A stretch of 64,000 nt of DNA from Leptospira ognonensis (GCF_004770745.1 NZ_RQGD01000046.1:310001-374000), one strand, 5' to 3'. Positions 28,139 to 37,250 are shown, numbered from the stretch's first letter. The notes: generated by a model from the letters alone, not told the origin. Made by a program: numbers and translations.

Positions 28139-28919
28139 AATTTGTTTCCTTCATTTTGTTTTTTGGTATAAAAAAAATTCCTTGTTCAGTCCAGATCACT
28201 TCTAAATTAACTCCATAAATTTGTTTTAATAGATCAGGATCGATTAGCTCTTTTGGTGAGCCACTTACGAATATTCTGCCCTCTTTAATGAATGTAATTC
28301 GATCCGCATATTGGTAGGCAGAGTTGAGATCATGAAGAATCAGCATTACTCCGTAGCCTTTTTTTGCCATCTCAGCTGAGATTTCAAGTAGCCTAATTTG
28401 ATTTGCTAAATCCATGCCCGCGGTTGGTTCATCCAATAGGAGATATTTATATGGCTCGTCCCAGATTTGAGAGAGTACTCTCGCATATTGTGTTCTCTGT
28501 TTTTCTCCGCCAGAAAGAGAAGAATAATCTCTGTTTTTAAAATGATTCATATCAGTTAGGTGCAAGGTTCCATTGACCGCGATTGAGTTTTTTTCTTTTT
28601 CAAATGGAAATTGAATGCGACCCAACTCAACGACTTCTGAAACGAGGAAGGGAAAGTTTAATTCATAATCTTGAGTTAACACGGATCTGATCAAAGATAG
28701 ATCCTTAGGACTCCAATCGCGAAGATCTTTCCCGTGCATTTGGACAGAACCAGAAGTTGGTTTAATATCACCACATAACAGTTTAAATATTGTAGATTTG
28801 CCTGCCCCATTTTGACCAAGTAAAACGTGCAGTTCTCCCGGAATGATCTTAAAATTTATATTCTTAACGAGTGATTTCTGATTGATACTATAACTTACGT
28901 TATTTAATTCTATACTCAT
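28119..28919 (-). CDS. hmuV: Hemin ABC transporter ATPase HmuV
   Basis: 266 residues. Walker A LLGQNGAGKSTIFKLL, Q-loop SVLTQDYELNFPFLVSEVV (partial family pattern), signature SSLSGGEKQR, Walker B YLLLDEPTAGMDLANQ and H-loop MLILHDLNSAYQYAD are intact. It powers import of heme across the inner membrane with the permease encoded upstream, which it overlaps by 4 bases. In a heme context and next to HemS this is HmuV rather than a siderophore ATPase. Confidence 0.93.
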   Translation of the reverse strand: MSIELNNVSYSINQKSLVKNINFKIIPGELHVLLGQNGAGKSTIFKLLCGDIKPTSGSVQMHGKDLRDWSPKDLSLIRSVLTQDYELNFPFLVSEVVELGRIQFPFEKEKNSIAVNGTLHLTDMNHFKNRDYSSLSGGEKQRTQYARVLSQIWDEPYKYLLLDEPTAGMDLANQIRLLEISAEMAKKGYGVMLILHDLNSAYQYADRITFIKEGRIFVSGSPKELIDPDLLKQIYGVNLEVIWTEQGIFFIPKNKMKETNYERSFS

Positions 28920-29923
28920 ATTTTCCCTTTTCGATTTTGGTAGAGTATAAATAAAAAAAATGGGGCACCGATGAGGGCCGTGATGATTCCTACGGGAATT
29001 TCAGTAGGTGCGAGAATCGTTCTTGAGATTGTATCACTGAGGAGTAATAAGCTTCCGCCTAATATATAAGTAATGGGTAACAAAAACTTATAATCTTGAC
29101 CTATCAGCAAACGGACCATATGTGGCACTACGATACCTACAAAGTTTATGGTGCCCGTCAAAGAAACCGCAGCCCCGACAGAAATTCCAATTAGGACCAG
29201 AGATAAATTCTTTAAACTTTCAACAGAAATGCCCAAGTGGAAAGCCTGAGGTTCACCAAGTGAGAAAGCGTTAAATTTCCTGTATAAAAACGGACTAAAA
29301 AAGATTGGTAGAATTAAAAAAGGACCAAAATGGCCGATCGAATTCCAATTTGCACCTCCTAAACTGCCTAAATTCCAAAACGATAAATTGCGAAGTTGAG
29401 CATCATTCGCAATATAACTTAATAAGCCAATGGCAGAGTAACAGATGGCATTCACAGCGATACCAATCAACAGAAGATTATAGACTTCCGATTTTCCATT
29501 TTGACGTGCTAAAAATAAAATGGAAAATCCTGTAACGAGGCTTCCAAAAAATGAAAAGACCACTAAACTCCACATGCTCGATAGAAAAGGTAAAAAGTGT
29601 CCGAATACAATGCCTACTCCTGCAAATAAGGAAGCACCGGCGGTGATACCCGCAAGACCAGGATCGACAATCGGATTTCGAAACAATCCCTGCATAATGG
29701 CACCCGACCAAGATAGTGAGCCTCCTAACAGAAGAGCTAAAACAATTCTCGGTAATCGGAGATTGATAAAAATCTCGTGCATAATCGTCCCACGTGAGTA
29801 GAATAGAGTGTAAACATCAATCTTATACACTCCGGATAACGCAGCGATAGGTATCAACGTTACCATAACCAATAAAGACATTAGCAGTAAAATTCTTCGT
29901 TTGATTAATCGATCATTTTCCAT
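28916..29923 (-). CDS. hmuU: Hemin ABC transporter permease HmuU
   Basis: 335 residues, about nine to ten membrane segments, FecCD family. The pattern LRLPRIVLALLLGGSLSWSG, MQGLFRNPIVDPGLAGITAG and FVGIVVPHMVRLLIGQDYKF is standard for BtuC/HmuU permeases. Ends PVGIITALIGAPFFLFIL. Encoded between the binding protein (19-base overlap) and the ATPase (4-base overlap), so all four minus-strand genes are translated from one message. Confidence 0.94.
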   Translation of the reverse strand: MENDRLIKRRILLLMSLLVMVTLIPIAALSGVYKIDVYTLFYSRGTIMHEIFINLRLPRIVLALLLGGSLSWSGAIMQGLFRNPIVDPGLAGITAGASLFAGVGIVFGHFLPFLSSMWSLVVFSFFGSLVTGFSILFLARQNGKSEVYNLLLIGIAVNAICYSAIGLLSYIANDAQLRNLSFWNLGSLGGANWNSIGHFGPFLILPIFFSPFLYRKFNAFSLGEPQAFHLGISVESLKNLSLVLIGISVGAAVSLTGTINFVGIVVPHMVRLLIGQDYKFLLPITYILGGSLLLLSDTISRTILAPTEIPVGIITALIGAPFFLFILYQNRKGKI

Positions 29924-30738
29924 TTATTACCTAACTCTTTCAATGCATCGGGAAGTCTCGGACCAAAGCCAAGCAATAGTAAATCATCCATCACTATATA
30001 ACTTTTATTCATTCCTGCTTTCGTTGTTAGAATGCCTGGAATATCCCAAAGTGCCTTGCCTCCACCTAGCATATCGTAAGAATGTTTTGTGATTAGAATC
30101 ACATCTGGATTTGCTGATACCAACGATTCGGAAGTTAAGGGCTTATAATCAGTAAAATCACCGACTGCATTTACAGCTCCAGAAAGTTCTATCATGCTCG
30201 CGGCTGGAGTGTTTGTCCCCGAAACAAAAATACTGGAAGCATTTCGAGAGTAGAGAAAGAGAACTTTTACTTCTTTTTGCAGTTTCGGTTTCTGAAAGGA
30301 TTTCATTTTCAATTTAAATTCTTTGAGTAAATTCTCACCTTCTTTTTGTTTGCCGACAAAATTTGAAATGAGTTTTATTTTATTTTCGACTCCATCGGGA
30401 GAGTTTACTTCGGGAACAATGAGCATGGGTAGGGAAAGAAGTTTTAACTGTTCGATCGTACTCGGTGGACCGGCCGTTACTGTTCCTATAAGGTGAGAGG
30501 GTGAAAAAGAAAGGATCCCTTCTGAGGTAAGAGTTCTTTGGTAACCCACTTTATTGATTTTTTGAGCGAGAGCGGGATAAGAGGAAGATGTATCCACACC
30601 GACAATTTGTTCGCCGAGTCCAAGTGCAAAAAGGATCTCAGTGGTTGAACCATTGAGGGAGACAATCTTTAGTTTCGGCTGGGCTTGTAGAGAGACGGTC
30701 GTAACACAAAGAAAAAAGGCGGTCAAAGTTCGTATCAT
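29905..30738 (-). CDS. hmuT: Hemin-binding periplasmic protein HmuT
   Basis: 277 residues with a signal peptide (M-I-R-T-L-T-A-F-F-L-C-V-T-T-V-S-L-Q-A-Q). The substrate-binding-protein pattern IVSLNGSTTEILFALGLGEQIVGVDTSSSYP (in pieces from residue 26) and VGYQRTLTSEGILSFSPSHLIG is that of HmuT/BtuF, and SLVSANPDVILITKHSYDMLGG follows. It should pass heme from the outer-membrane receptor to HmuU. First gene of the minus-strand operon; its start is 123 bases from the divergent lipoprotein gene, with the control region between. Confidence 0.92.
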   Translation of the reverse strand: MIRTLTAFFLCVTTVSLQAQPKLKIVSLNGSTTEILFALGLGEQIVGVDTSSSYPALAQKINKVGYQRTLTSEGILSFSPSHLIGTVTAGPPSTIEQLKLLSLPMLIVPEVNSPDGVENKIKLISNFVGKQKEGENLLKEFKLKMKSFQKPKLQKEVKVLFLYSRNASSIFVSGTNTPAASMIELSGAVNAVGDFTDYKPLTSESLVSANPDVILITKHSYDMLGGGKALWDIPGILTTKAGMNKSYIVMDDLLLLGFGPRLPDALKELGNKWKMID

Positions 30739-30803
30739 TTCGCCATTTCCTAAGGAAAGGAAATGCTTGTCAATCCTAATTGAGATTGAGAATCAAAATA
30801 AGT

Positions 30804-30846
30804 TTGACAAGCAGGAGTCGGCTTTATTTATTGAGACTTATTCTCA
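30804..30846. promoter_or_regulatory. Divergent heme-locus control region with Fur-like palindrome
   Basis: TGAGACTTATTCTCA (30832-30846) is an imperfect palindrome with 5-base arms TGAGA/TCTCA, spaced like the 15-base (7-1-7) core of Fur-family operators. A -35-like TTGACA (30804-30809) and a -10-like TATTTA (30825-30830, short 15-base spacer) lie just upstream, so a repressor bound here would block plus-strand transcription. A looser copy (TGAGATTGAGAATCA, 30781-30795) lies nearer hmuT. Iron or heme repression is inferred from the gene content. Confidence 0.5.
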
Positions 30847-30861
30847 TTTAGGAGGGTTCCC

Positions 30862-31605
30862 ATGAACCACAATCAGACCATCTCTCTCTTTCTCTTGCCC
30901 CTAACTCTTCTGCTCTTTTTTGTAAATTGCCAAGGAAAAGAGGACAACCAAGGCATGGAGACAAATGTAGCCATCCTCGGGATTTTGAATGCCCAAACGA
31001 AAGCCACTGAAGCTGCTGCTGCCGCAGCAAAGGTGTGTGAAACAACAATTGATGATACATACGCATCAGGTTCTTACGTCTCGTTTTGTTCACCAACGGC
31101 AGGAACGGGTAAGTTCATCCGCATAACAGGCGTAAAAGCACTTGGAAACAATGGCTACTTATATTTATTTTTCGGTTATTCGGCGACACCAACTTCCGTA
31201 ACTCCTTCGTCAACAGGTCAGTACCAGTTCGTCATAGGAAAATCTGTATCTAACACCAACCCATTTGCCTGGTTTCGTAATTCAGAATATGGAAATTACC
31301 AAGGAGGGCAAACTTTGAGTGGTGCAAATCCAAGTCTGTCCCTTTCTTCCGAAAAAGAAATCTGCATTAATTTATCTGGAACCGATGTTGCTCCCAAGGT
31401 AAATTTTTGGGTAACTGGAGTTAATAATGCAGATTGCCAGTCAAAAACAACTCTAACTTCCTCGTCAGCCATCATCGAATATAATAGTTGGCCTTTGACT
31501 ACGAATGTTTTTTCGAAATCCTCAACGTCACATTACTTTCGTTTGAGCAGTACCGCACTTTTGACAGCTTCAAAGATATTCGTATCTTCTGATAGCATAC
31601 TTTAG
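30862..31605 (+). CDS. Lipoprotein of the heme operon, unknown family
   Basis: 247 residues; AGGAGGG sits 5 bases before the ATG. Signal peptide with lipobox F-V-N-C. An Ala-rich helix (TKATEAAAAAAKVCE) precedes a beta-rich Ser/Thr domain with Cys residues in KVCET, VSFCSP, EICIN and NADCQ, probably two disulfides. It is the first plus-strand gene beside the Fur-like box and is followed by HmuY-like and HmuR-like genes, so a role in surface heme capture is likely by context. I do not recognise the domain, and it does not show the HmuY C-terminal pattern. Confidence 0.72.
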   Translation: MNHNQTISLFLLPLTLLLFFVNCQGKEDNQGMETNVAILGILNAQTKATEAAAAAAKVCETTIDDTYASGSYVSFCSPTAGTGKFIRITGVKALGNNGYLYLFFGYSATPTSVTPSSTGQYQFVIGKSVSNTNPFAWFRNSEYGNYQGGQTLSGANPSLSLSSEKEICINLSGTDVAPKVNFWVTGVNNADCQSKTTLTSSSAIIEYNSWPLTTNVFSKSSTSHYFRLSSTALLTASKIFVSSDSIL

Positions 31606-31611
31606 TAGATC

Positions 31612-32256
31612 ATGAAAAAATTATATATTCTTCAGATTGTTTTCGTTTTGGTCTTCAATTGTGTCGGAGAAAAAAAAGCAAGTGATGATACACTTGCATC
31701 CGCCCTACTATTAGTGTCACCTGCGTCTGCAGGATCAACGAATGCATCGACTTCGAGTTCAGGTTCGGTTGAAACAACTTTAACATCTGGAGTTTATACA
31801 ACGGTTGCCAATGCCAGCTCGACTTCGGAATGGGTGTACGTGAGCCTTAAAGAAGGCGGAAAAAAAGCAGATTCGAGTACACAATGGGATATTCGTTTTA
31901 AGAGGTTTGTCGTCAGTGCAAATAGTGGAACGAGTGGCGCTGGTTCTGGTGGGTCATGTGATACAACAAAAACGAATCTCTCTGATGCGAGCATAAATGT
32001 TTCCAGTTGTACGATTGTAGTCGATTCCATTCAATCTCAAACCGGAGACGGAGGTTTTGGAAATGCAAGTGATAGTGCCAGTCCCTCTATGTTTAGCTGG
32101 TATAATTATGATGGAAACACCCATTTACTTTCCACTAAAAGATTAGTTTATTTGGTAAGAGGTAGCGAAGGAACTAACTACCTTTTACAGATATTAGATT
32201 ATTATAGCTCGGCTGGTACTAGTGGTTATATGAAATTTAATTGGAAAACACTTTAA
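31612..32256 (+). CDS. HmuY-like heme-binding lipoprotein
   Basis: 214 residues, 6 bases after the preceding lipoprotein gene. Lipobox V-F-N-C (about Cys17). The Ser/Thr-rich linker is followed by the HmuY pattern: WVYVSLKEGGKK, then DSSTQWDIRFKRF, and the closing TNYLLQILDYYSSAGTSGY with a final MKFNWKTL. HmuY proteins capture heme at the cell surface and hand it to a TonB-dependent receptor, here the next gene. The heme ligands of the Porphyromonas protein are His; this protein has a single His (about 175, in NTHLL), so its ligand pair must differ. Confidence 0.72.
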   Translation: MKKLYILQIVFVLVFNCVGEKKASDDTLASALLLVSPASAGSTNASTSSSGSVETTLTSGVYTTVANASSTSEWVYVSLKEGGKKADSSTQWDIRFKRFVVSANSGTSGAGSGGSCDTTKTNLSDASINVSSCTIVVDSIQSQTGDGGFGNASDSASPSMFSWYNYDGNTHLLSTKRLVYLVRGSEGTNYLLQILDYYSSAGTSGYMKFNWKTL

Positions 32257-32268
32257 TTTTTAAATTAA

Positions 32269-34611
32269 ATGAATAGACTATCTCGATCTGTTCTAACTCT
32301 TCTTCTTGTTTTATCTGAAAATAATTTAATTGGACAAGGAGAGGAGGATTCGATAAGGAACAATGCAAATACAATAACGGTCACTGGTACTAGGCGAAAA
32401 GGCTTTCTGAAAGACTCTACGATTATGACCGAAGTGATAGGACGCAAGGATATTGATGCTATGGGTGCCAAAGATATCTCTGAAACATTAGGTAATGTTC
32501 CGGGGATTGAAGTAAGGCCAGCTCAAGCAGGAGAACGTGGCTCTACCGTTAGGTTGCAAGGATTATCTGCTCAAAATGTTTTGATTCTTGTTGATGGCCA
32601 GCGAACAACTGGCAGATTCAGTGGAGCCATTGATTTGACTCGATTCAAAGCAGATGATATTGAACGAATTGAAATTGTAAAAGGTGCATCTTCAGCACTT
32701 TATGGTTCCGATTCAATTGCCGGTGTCATCAATATCATTACGAAGGAAGCAAAGCAACCGTTATATGCTGAGTTTAGAACTCTTTCGGGAACAGGAAATC
32801 AACAATATTTTGGGCCGTATTTAGATTTTCGAAACTATGCAACGGTTGGCGCAAAATCTGATAAATTAAGTACTTTGTTTACTGTAGGATGGCATAAGGG
32901 AGAAGGTTATGATCTCACGCCAGATGCCACATCTGGTCCAAGAGTTGGCAGAACGGCGTCATTAGCACCAGGCTATAATCTATATCCAAATGATACTTCA
33001 TTTCTGTCCTCATATCTTTTAGCGACTCGGATACCGTCTTATCACCCTCCACTCGAATCGACAACGGCAGGTGCTTTTAATGATTTAAACCTATCAAACA
33101 AATCTACAATCCAAATCAATCCCAACCTACTTTTAACAACAACTCTGTATTACCGGTATTTACAGCAGGCGGCGGTCGATGCCGTGCTTCCTCGAACTGT
33201 TTTTGATCGGACAAATAAAACTTATGATGTAATGGGAGCAGTCAACGCAGATTGGAATCTTACCCAAAAGACTAATTTAAACTTAAACATCAATCATTCT
33301 CGATTTCAAGATTTGTATTTGAATGACCAACGAAAGTCAGATGAACTAGACACACAACAACGCACCGACAATGGAATCACTGAGGTTCGTTCGCGAGTGG
33401 ATTATAAAATTAATACCAATCATGTAACCTCCTTTGGAGTAGAAAATTTACAAGATCATCTATCGTCTGCTAGAGTGTCTCAGGATTGTAAGAGGAACTT
33501 TCCTTACATATGTCCCGAGGATTTAAACCCTGATTTTGGGAAGGGACAATCTATCAACGGCAATGTTTATCGCTTTCGAAATGCAGTATTTATTCAAGAT
33601 GAATGGAGGGTTTCGGATTCACCACGGATTCAAATCGTTCCTGGAATTCGATATGATCACGATTCGATTTACGGTGGAGAGTGGTTGCCAAAACTTGCCG
33701 TTCGTTATGATCTCACGGAAAAAATACGAGTTCGTTTGGCAAATGGATTGGGTTTTCGTGCACCGAGTTTTCAAGACCTTTATTTTAATTTTTTAAATCC
33801 AGGTGTTGGGTACAGGGTAACTGGCAATCCCAATTTAAAACCAGAATTATCTCGAAGTTATAACGCTGGTTGGGAATGGGATATCAGTAAACATTTCTGG
33901 CTGACTCAAAATTTTTTCCATAACAATGTAGATAACCTCATCGGATTTCGGACAAATCCTGATAGAGACAATTCTGGTTTGTTAGTTTATCAAACTTCAA
34001 ATTATAAAAAAGCGACAACCTCAGGATTTGAATCTTCTCTCCAAATCCGAGTGAATGAAATGATTTCGTCTGGGATTGGTTATACTTTTACAGACACGAA
34101 AGATGAGACTACTGGATTGCCACTGGAAGGTAGAGGTCCAAATCGTTGGAATCTAAATATTAGAATTGATGAAAAACAATCGGGCGTTAGTCTCTCTGTT
34201 TTTGCTGTTGTATTCGGAAAACAAGCATATTACTGTGTGAAAAACCCGATTTGGTGCAATCCAGATCTAAGCGAAAACTTTCAAACCTTGGAAACTGCAA
34301 TCAATGCGGAATCACAAAGAATCATTCAGAATACTTTGGCAAATATTCCTGGTCCGATCTCTGATTATTGTGCACAAACCAATCAATCTCATTGTACAAC
34401 GGGGCAAACCTTCGGGTACCGAATGGTAAATCCTCATACAAATTTAAATGTCAGATTGGCTCAGAAATTTTTTACAAATTTTCAATGGTTCGTAGGTATC
34501 GATAATGCTCTGGATGCCTGGGATACGACCTACAACCCTCAAAAACCAAAATTTATCTATTTTGGGTTAGACGGAAAATTTTCCTTCCAAGAAAACGAGA
34601 AAAAAATCTGA
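32269..34611 (+). CDS. hmuR: TonB-dependent heme receptor, HmuR-like
   Basis: 780 residues. A weak N-terminal signal is followed by a TonB box (NTITVTGTR, residues about 34-42) and plug domain (SETLGNVPGIEVRPAQ, VDGQRTTGRFSGAIDLT, IEIVKGASSALYGSDSIAGVINI in part). A long beta-barrel follows. The heme-receptor FRAP box (FRAP, 496-499) and NPNL box (520-523) are both present. It should carry heme through the outer membrane using TonB energy. No clear ribosome site precedes the ATG, so translation may depend on the upstream HmuY-like gene 12 bases away. Confidence 0.92.
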   Translation: MNRLSRSVLTLLLVLSENNLIGQGEEDSIRNNANTITVTGTRRKGFLKDSTIMTEVIGRKDIDAMGAKDISETLGNVPGIEVRPAQAGERGSTVRLQGLSAQNVLILVDGQRTTGRFSGAIDLTRFKADDIERIEIVKGASSALYGSDSIAGVINIITKEAKQPLYAEFRTLSGTGNQQYFGPYLDFRNYATVGAKSDKLSTLFTVGWHKGEGYDLTPDATSGPRVGRTASLAPGYNLYPNDTSFLSSYLLATRIPSYHPPLESTTAGAFNDLNLSNKSTIQINPNLLLTTTLYYRYLQQAAVDAVLPRTVFDRTNKTYDVMGAVNADWNLTQKTNLNLNINHSRFQDLYLNDQRKSDELDTQQRTDNGITEVRSRVDYKINTNHVTSFGVENLQDHLSSARVSQDCKRNFPYICPEDLNPDFGKGQSINGNVYRFRNAVFIQDEWRVSDSPRIQIVPGIRYDHDSIYGGEWLPKLAVRYDLTEKIRVRLANGLGFRAPSFQDLYFNFLNPGVGYRVTGNPNLKPELSRSYNAGWEWDISKHFWLTQNFFHNNVDNLIGFRTNPDRDNSGLLVYQTSNYKKATTSGFESSLQIRVNEMISSGIGYTFTDTKDETTGLPLEGRGPNRWNLNIRIDEKQSGVSLSVFAVVFGKQAYYCVKNPIWCNPDLSENFQTLETAINAESQRIIQNTLANIPGPISDYCAQTNQSHCTTGQTFGYRMVNPHTNLNVRLAQKFFTNFQWFVGIDNALDAWDTTYNPQKPKFIYFGLDGKFSFQENEKKI

Positions 34612-34674
34612 AAATGAAACGTCTATCGTTGATTTTTAATTGTCCAAACAAGAAAACTCCTCTACATTCGAATC

Positions 34675-34974
34675 ATGAAACGATTGTTTTCGATCTGTCT
34701 CCTTTTTGGTTCTAGTTTGTTAGCAGAGCAACAAAATGGCATCGGCACACCCGGCTCCGGGATCGGCGATGCTGGAAATGGGATAGGATCCCCAGGAACA
34801 AATATTGGTAATCCAGGAAATGGAATCGGCGGTCCAGGATCTGTATACCCTAACCAAGGAAATACGAACAATCCGAATCCACCAGGCGGGACGAATGACC
34901 ACCACCACAACCGAAATGGGCATCCAAACGGCGGGGGAAGGCGCCATGGCAATGGAGGAGGAAGGGGTAGGTAA
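34675..34974 (+). CDS. Secreted glycine-rich repeat protein with His-rich tail
   Basis: 99 residues with a signal peptide (L-F-S-I-C-L-L-F-G-S-S-L-L-A, cleavage near residue 17). The mature N-terminus is five tandem heptads of the form N/S/T-G/N-I-G-x-P/A-G (residues 21-55). A Pro/Asn linker, a DHHHNRNGH cluster and a Gly/Arg tail complete it. The His cluster could bind metal or heme. It lies 63 bases after hmuR on the same strand, so it may belong to the heme regulon, but no operator was found in front of it. No family recognised. Confidence 0.6.
   Translation: MKRLFSICLLFGSSLLAEQQNGIGTPGSGIGDAGNGIGSPGTNIGNPGNGIGGPGSVYPNQGNTNNPNPPGGTNDHHHNRNGHPNGGGRRHGNGGGRGR
34735..34839 (+). repeat. Five 21-bp repeats coding for GIG-x-PG heptads
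   Basis: Five consecutive in-frame heptads (NGIGTPG, SGIGDAG, NGIGSPG, TNIGNPG, NGIGGPG) make up residues 21-55 of the glycine-rich protein. The DNA copies have diverged at third positions, so the array is old or selected at protein level. Confidence 0.7.
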
Positions 34975-35057
34975 ATCAGTTTTCACCTTCAAATATTCTT
35001 TCCTTAAATTTCCGAGGTAACTTAAATTGGCTACATAACAGATTTAAGGAAATGGAA

Positions 35058-35483
35058 ATGCATCATAAAACCAAAACTCTACTTTTCGGCCTGACTTTAC
35101 TTTTTTTTGTCGCCTGTGGCAAATCTTCCGAATCTCCAGAAGCGAAATTAAAGGATCTCGTTCCAAAATTTCAAAAAGCAATGTGTTCTAAAACCATTGG
35201 CTGCACAAAAGATGAATTTGCAAAAATTCCTCCTGAGTATAAGAACATGATTCCTGCGTTCATGCAGTCCGAAGAAAAGTGCGTCGCATTCTTTGATGAA
35301 AAGATGAAAGAAGGCGAGAAAAAAAGAATCGAAGAGAAAAGAGAAATTACCGCAGAACAGGTACAAGCTTTCGAAACATGTATATCGGCAATAGAGAAAA
35401 CTACCTGTGATACCTTTAAAGGGGCCAAAGGCAACGTTTCCATTCCTGGTTGCGAAGCTGCTCAGAAGTTTTCAGAAAATTAA
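35058..35483 (+). CDS. Small Cys-rich lipoprotein (Leptospira type)
   Basis: 141 residues from ATG 35058, preferred because AAGGA lies 6 bases upstream; ATG 35052 would overlap it. Lipobox F-V-A-C. The mature part is helical and carries six further Cys (AMCSKTIGC, EEKCVAFF, FETCISAIEKTTC, PGCEAA), in a spacing suggesting three disulfides. I believe small six-Cys lipoproteins of this kind are frequent in Leptospira, but no function is known to me. Isolated gene between the glycine-rich protein and the hybrid kinase. Confidence 0.68.
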   Translation: MHHKTKTLLFGLTLLFFVACGKSSESPEAKLKDLVPKFQKAMCSKTIGCTKDEFAKIPPEYKNMIPAFMQSEEKCVAFFDEKMKEGEKKRIEEKREITAEQVQAFETCISAIEKTTCDTFKGAKGNVSIPGCEAAQKFSEN

Positions 35484-35588
35484 TAAGGAATCCATAATTC
35501 AATGTTTATCCTTTTCGGTAGGCATTGAATTCCGCTCTTTTTTCGAGGTGACAAAGAAGGAGTGGAGGCATAACTTTTAGTTATCCTC

Positions 35589-37250
35589 ATGAAAATTGCA
35601 CCGCTACCTGAAAATGAATTTGAGCGTCTTGAAAATCTTCGTTACCTTGAGATTTTAGATACGATCAATGAGGAAATTTTTGACAACATCGTGCAAATTG
35701 CCTCTGCAATTTGTGAAACCCCAATCGCCCTCATCAGTTTGATTGATGAAAAACGACAATGGTTTAAAGCTAGAATTGGTCTAGATCCACCAGAGACTCC
35801 GAGGGATGTGGCGTTTTGTGCGCATGCGATTTTAGGAGAAAGTCTTTTTGAAATCTCTGACTCACGTAAAGATGAGCGCTTTCATGACAATCCCCTTGTT
35901 ACTGGGAGTCCGAATGTTGTCTTTTATGCAGGGCAGCCCTTAAAAACATCTCAAAATCATAATATAGGAACTCTCTGTGTTTTAGATAACAAACCGAAAA
36001 TCTTAACGGATGTGCAGAAAAATTTATTAGAAAAATTGAGCAAACAAGTCGTTCAGCTCATGGAACTCAAGGTAAAGGCATCGGAGTTGGAAAATGCCCG
36101 AAAGGAAGCAGTGGCGGCCAACCAATCGAAGTTAGATTTCATCGCGGCCATCAGTCATGACATTCGAAACCCATTGAATTCACTCTTTGGTTTGGCCGAT
36201 ATCCTCGATATAAGTGAAACAGATCCAGAAAAAAAAGTCATTATCTCACAGTTTAAAAATTCGGCCGATGTCATTTTAAGGATTGTAAATGATATCATTG
36301 ACCTCTCACGTTTTGAGTCCCAAGGTCTCCAAGAATCGAATCGAATTTTTGCTTTAGACCAAACACTTGTTTCCATTCTTACTTTTTTTAAGTCAGAAGC
36401 AAAACGTAAGGGGATCGAGTTTGATTTTTTTCGAGCACCCGAAATCCGAAATTTTTATTTTAGCGATGAAAGAAAGATCGAAAAGATTTTATGGAATCTT
36501 CTATCAAACGCATTTAAGTTTACTTCCGCAGGAAAGGTCAGCTTCCGCATCGAAACGGAGGATAAAGATTCTACGGGTTGTAAAATAAAAATTACAATCG
36601 AAGATACAGGTCCTGGGATTGCCCCAGAAGTTTTGCCAAATCTATTTCAGAAGTATGCAAGTTTTTCACCTAAAGAAGTAGAGATGGCGGGTAGTGGGCT
36701 CGGCCTTTCTATCGTACAATCTTCGTTAAATGCGCTTGGTGGATCGATAGAAACTTCCTCTCAAAAAGGTGTGGGAACGAAGTTTGTCATCAAGTTACAG
36801 TTGCAGCCAGGGTTGGCCACCTCAGAGATTCCATCGAGTAAAGAGGAAACACTTTCCGAAGAAATTGTAAAAAAGAGGATCAGAAGTATTCCAATTCTAG
36901 TTGCTGATGATAATGAAATGAATCGAAAGATTTTGCTGAATTATCTAAAACCTTTTGGTGCAATCTGTTCAGAAGCGAAAACAGGATTCGAAACGGTGGA
37001 TTGGGCAAAGGAAAATAAATCAGGGATATTATTTGTGGATATAGAAATGCCAGGTCTTTCGGGCGTGGAAGCGATACAAAAAATAGAACGAAAACAAGAA
37101 CACCAATTTACATTTGTAGCATGCACTGGACTTTGTTTGCCTGAAGAAAAAGAGAAGATAATGGATGCAGGTTTTGATTTTTATATTCCAAAACCGTACA
37201 ATAAGAATTTAATTCGCGATGCGATCGTTCATCATTTACAGAGATTTTAG
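35589..37250 (+). CDS. GAF-domain hybrid histidine kinase
   Basis: 553 residues, no membrane segment, so cytosolic. A GAF domain (about 20-160, CETPIALISLIDEKRQWFKA) is followed by a HisKA domain with phospho-accepting His190 in AISHDIRNPLNS. The HATPase domain (WNLLSNAFKFTSAGK, IEDTGPGIAPE, GSGLGLSIVQ) reaches about 400. A receiver domain (about 433-550) carries LVADDNE and phospho-acceptor Asp484 in FVDIEMPG, with the Lys in IPKPY. A phosphorelay output partner (Hpt or regulator) is not adjacent. The GAF domain may bind a small molecule. Confidence 0.92.
   Translation: MKIAPLPENEFERLENLRYLEILDTINEEIFDNIVQIASAICETPIALISLIDEKRQWFKARIGLDPPETPRDVAFCAHAILGESLFEISDSRKDERFHDNPLVTGSPNVVFYAGQPLKTSQNHNIGTLCVLDNKPKILTDVQKNLLEKLSKQVVQLMELKVKASELENARKEAVAANQSKLDFIAAISHDIRNPLNSLFGLADILDISETDPEKKVIISQFKNSADVILRIVNDIIDLSRFESQGLQESNRIFALDQTLVSILTFFKSEAKRKGIEFDFFRAPEIRNFYFSDERKIEKILWNLLSNAFKFTSAGKVSFRIETEDKDSTGCKIKITIEDTGPGIAPEVLPNLFQKYASFSPKEVEMAGSGLGLSIVQSSLNALGGSIETSSQKGVGTKFVIKLQLQPGLATSEIPSSKEETLSEEIVKKRIRSIPILVADDNEMNRKILLNYLKPFGAICSEAKTGFETVDWAKENKSGILFVDIEMPGLSGVEAIQKIERKQEHQFTFVACTGLCLPEEKEKIMDAGFDFYIPKPYNKNLIRDAIVHHLQRF

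Noticed and set aside
34662..34952. Pro/Phe-rich minus-strand frame opposite the glycine-rich protein
   Set aside because: The GIG-x-PG coding reads as F-P-x-P on the reverse strand; the plus frame has a signal peptide and good start, the minus one does not.
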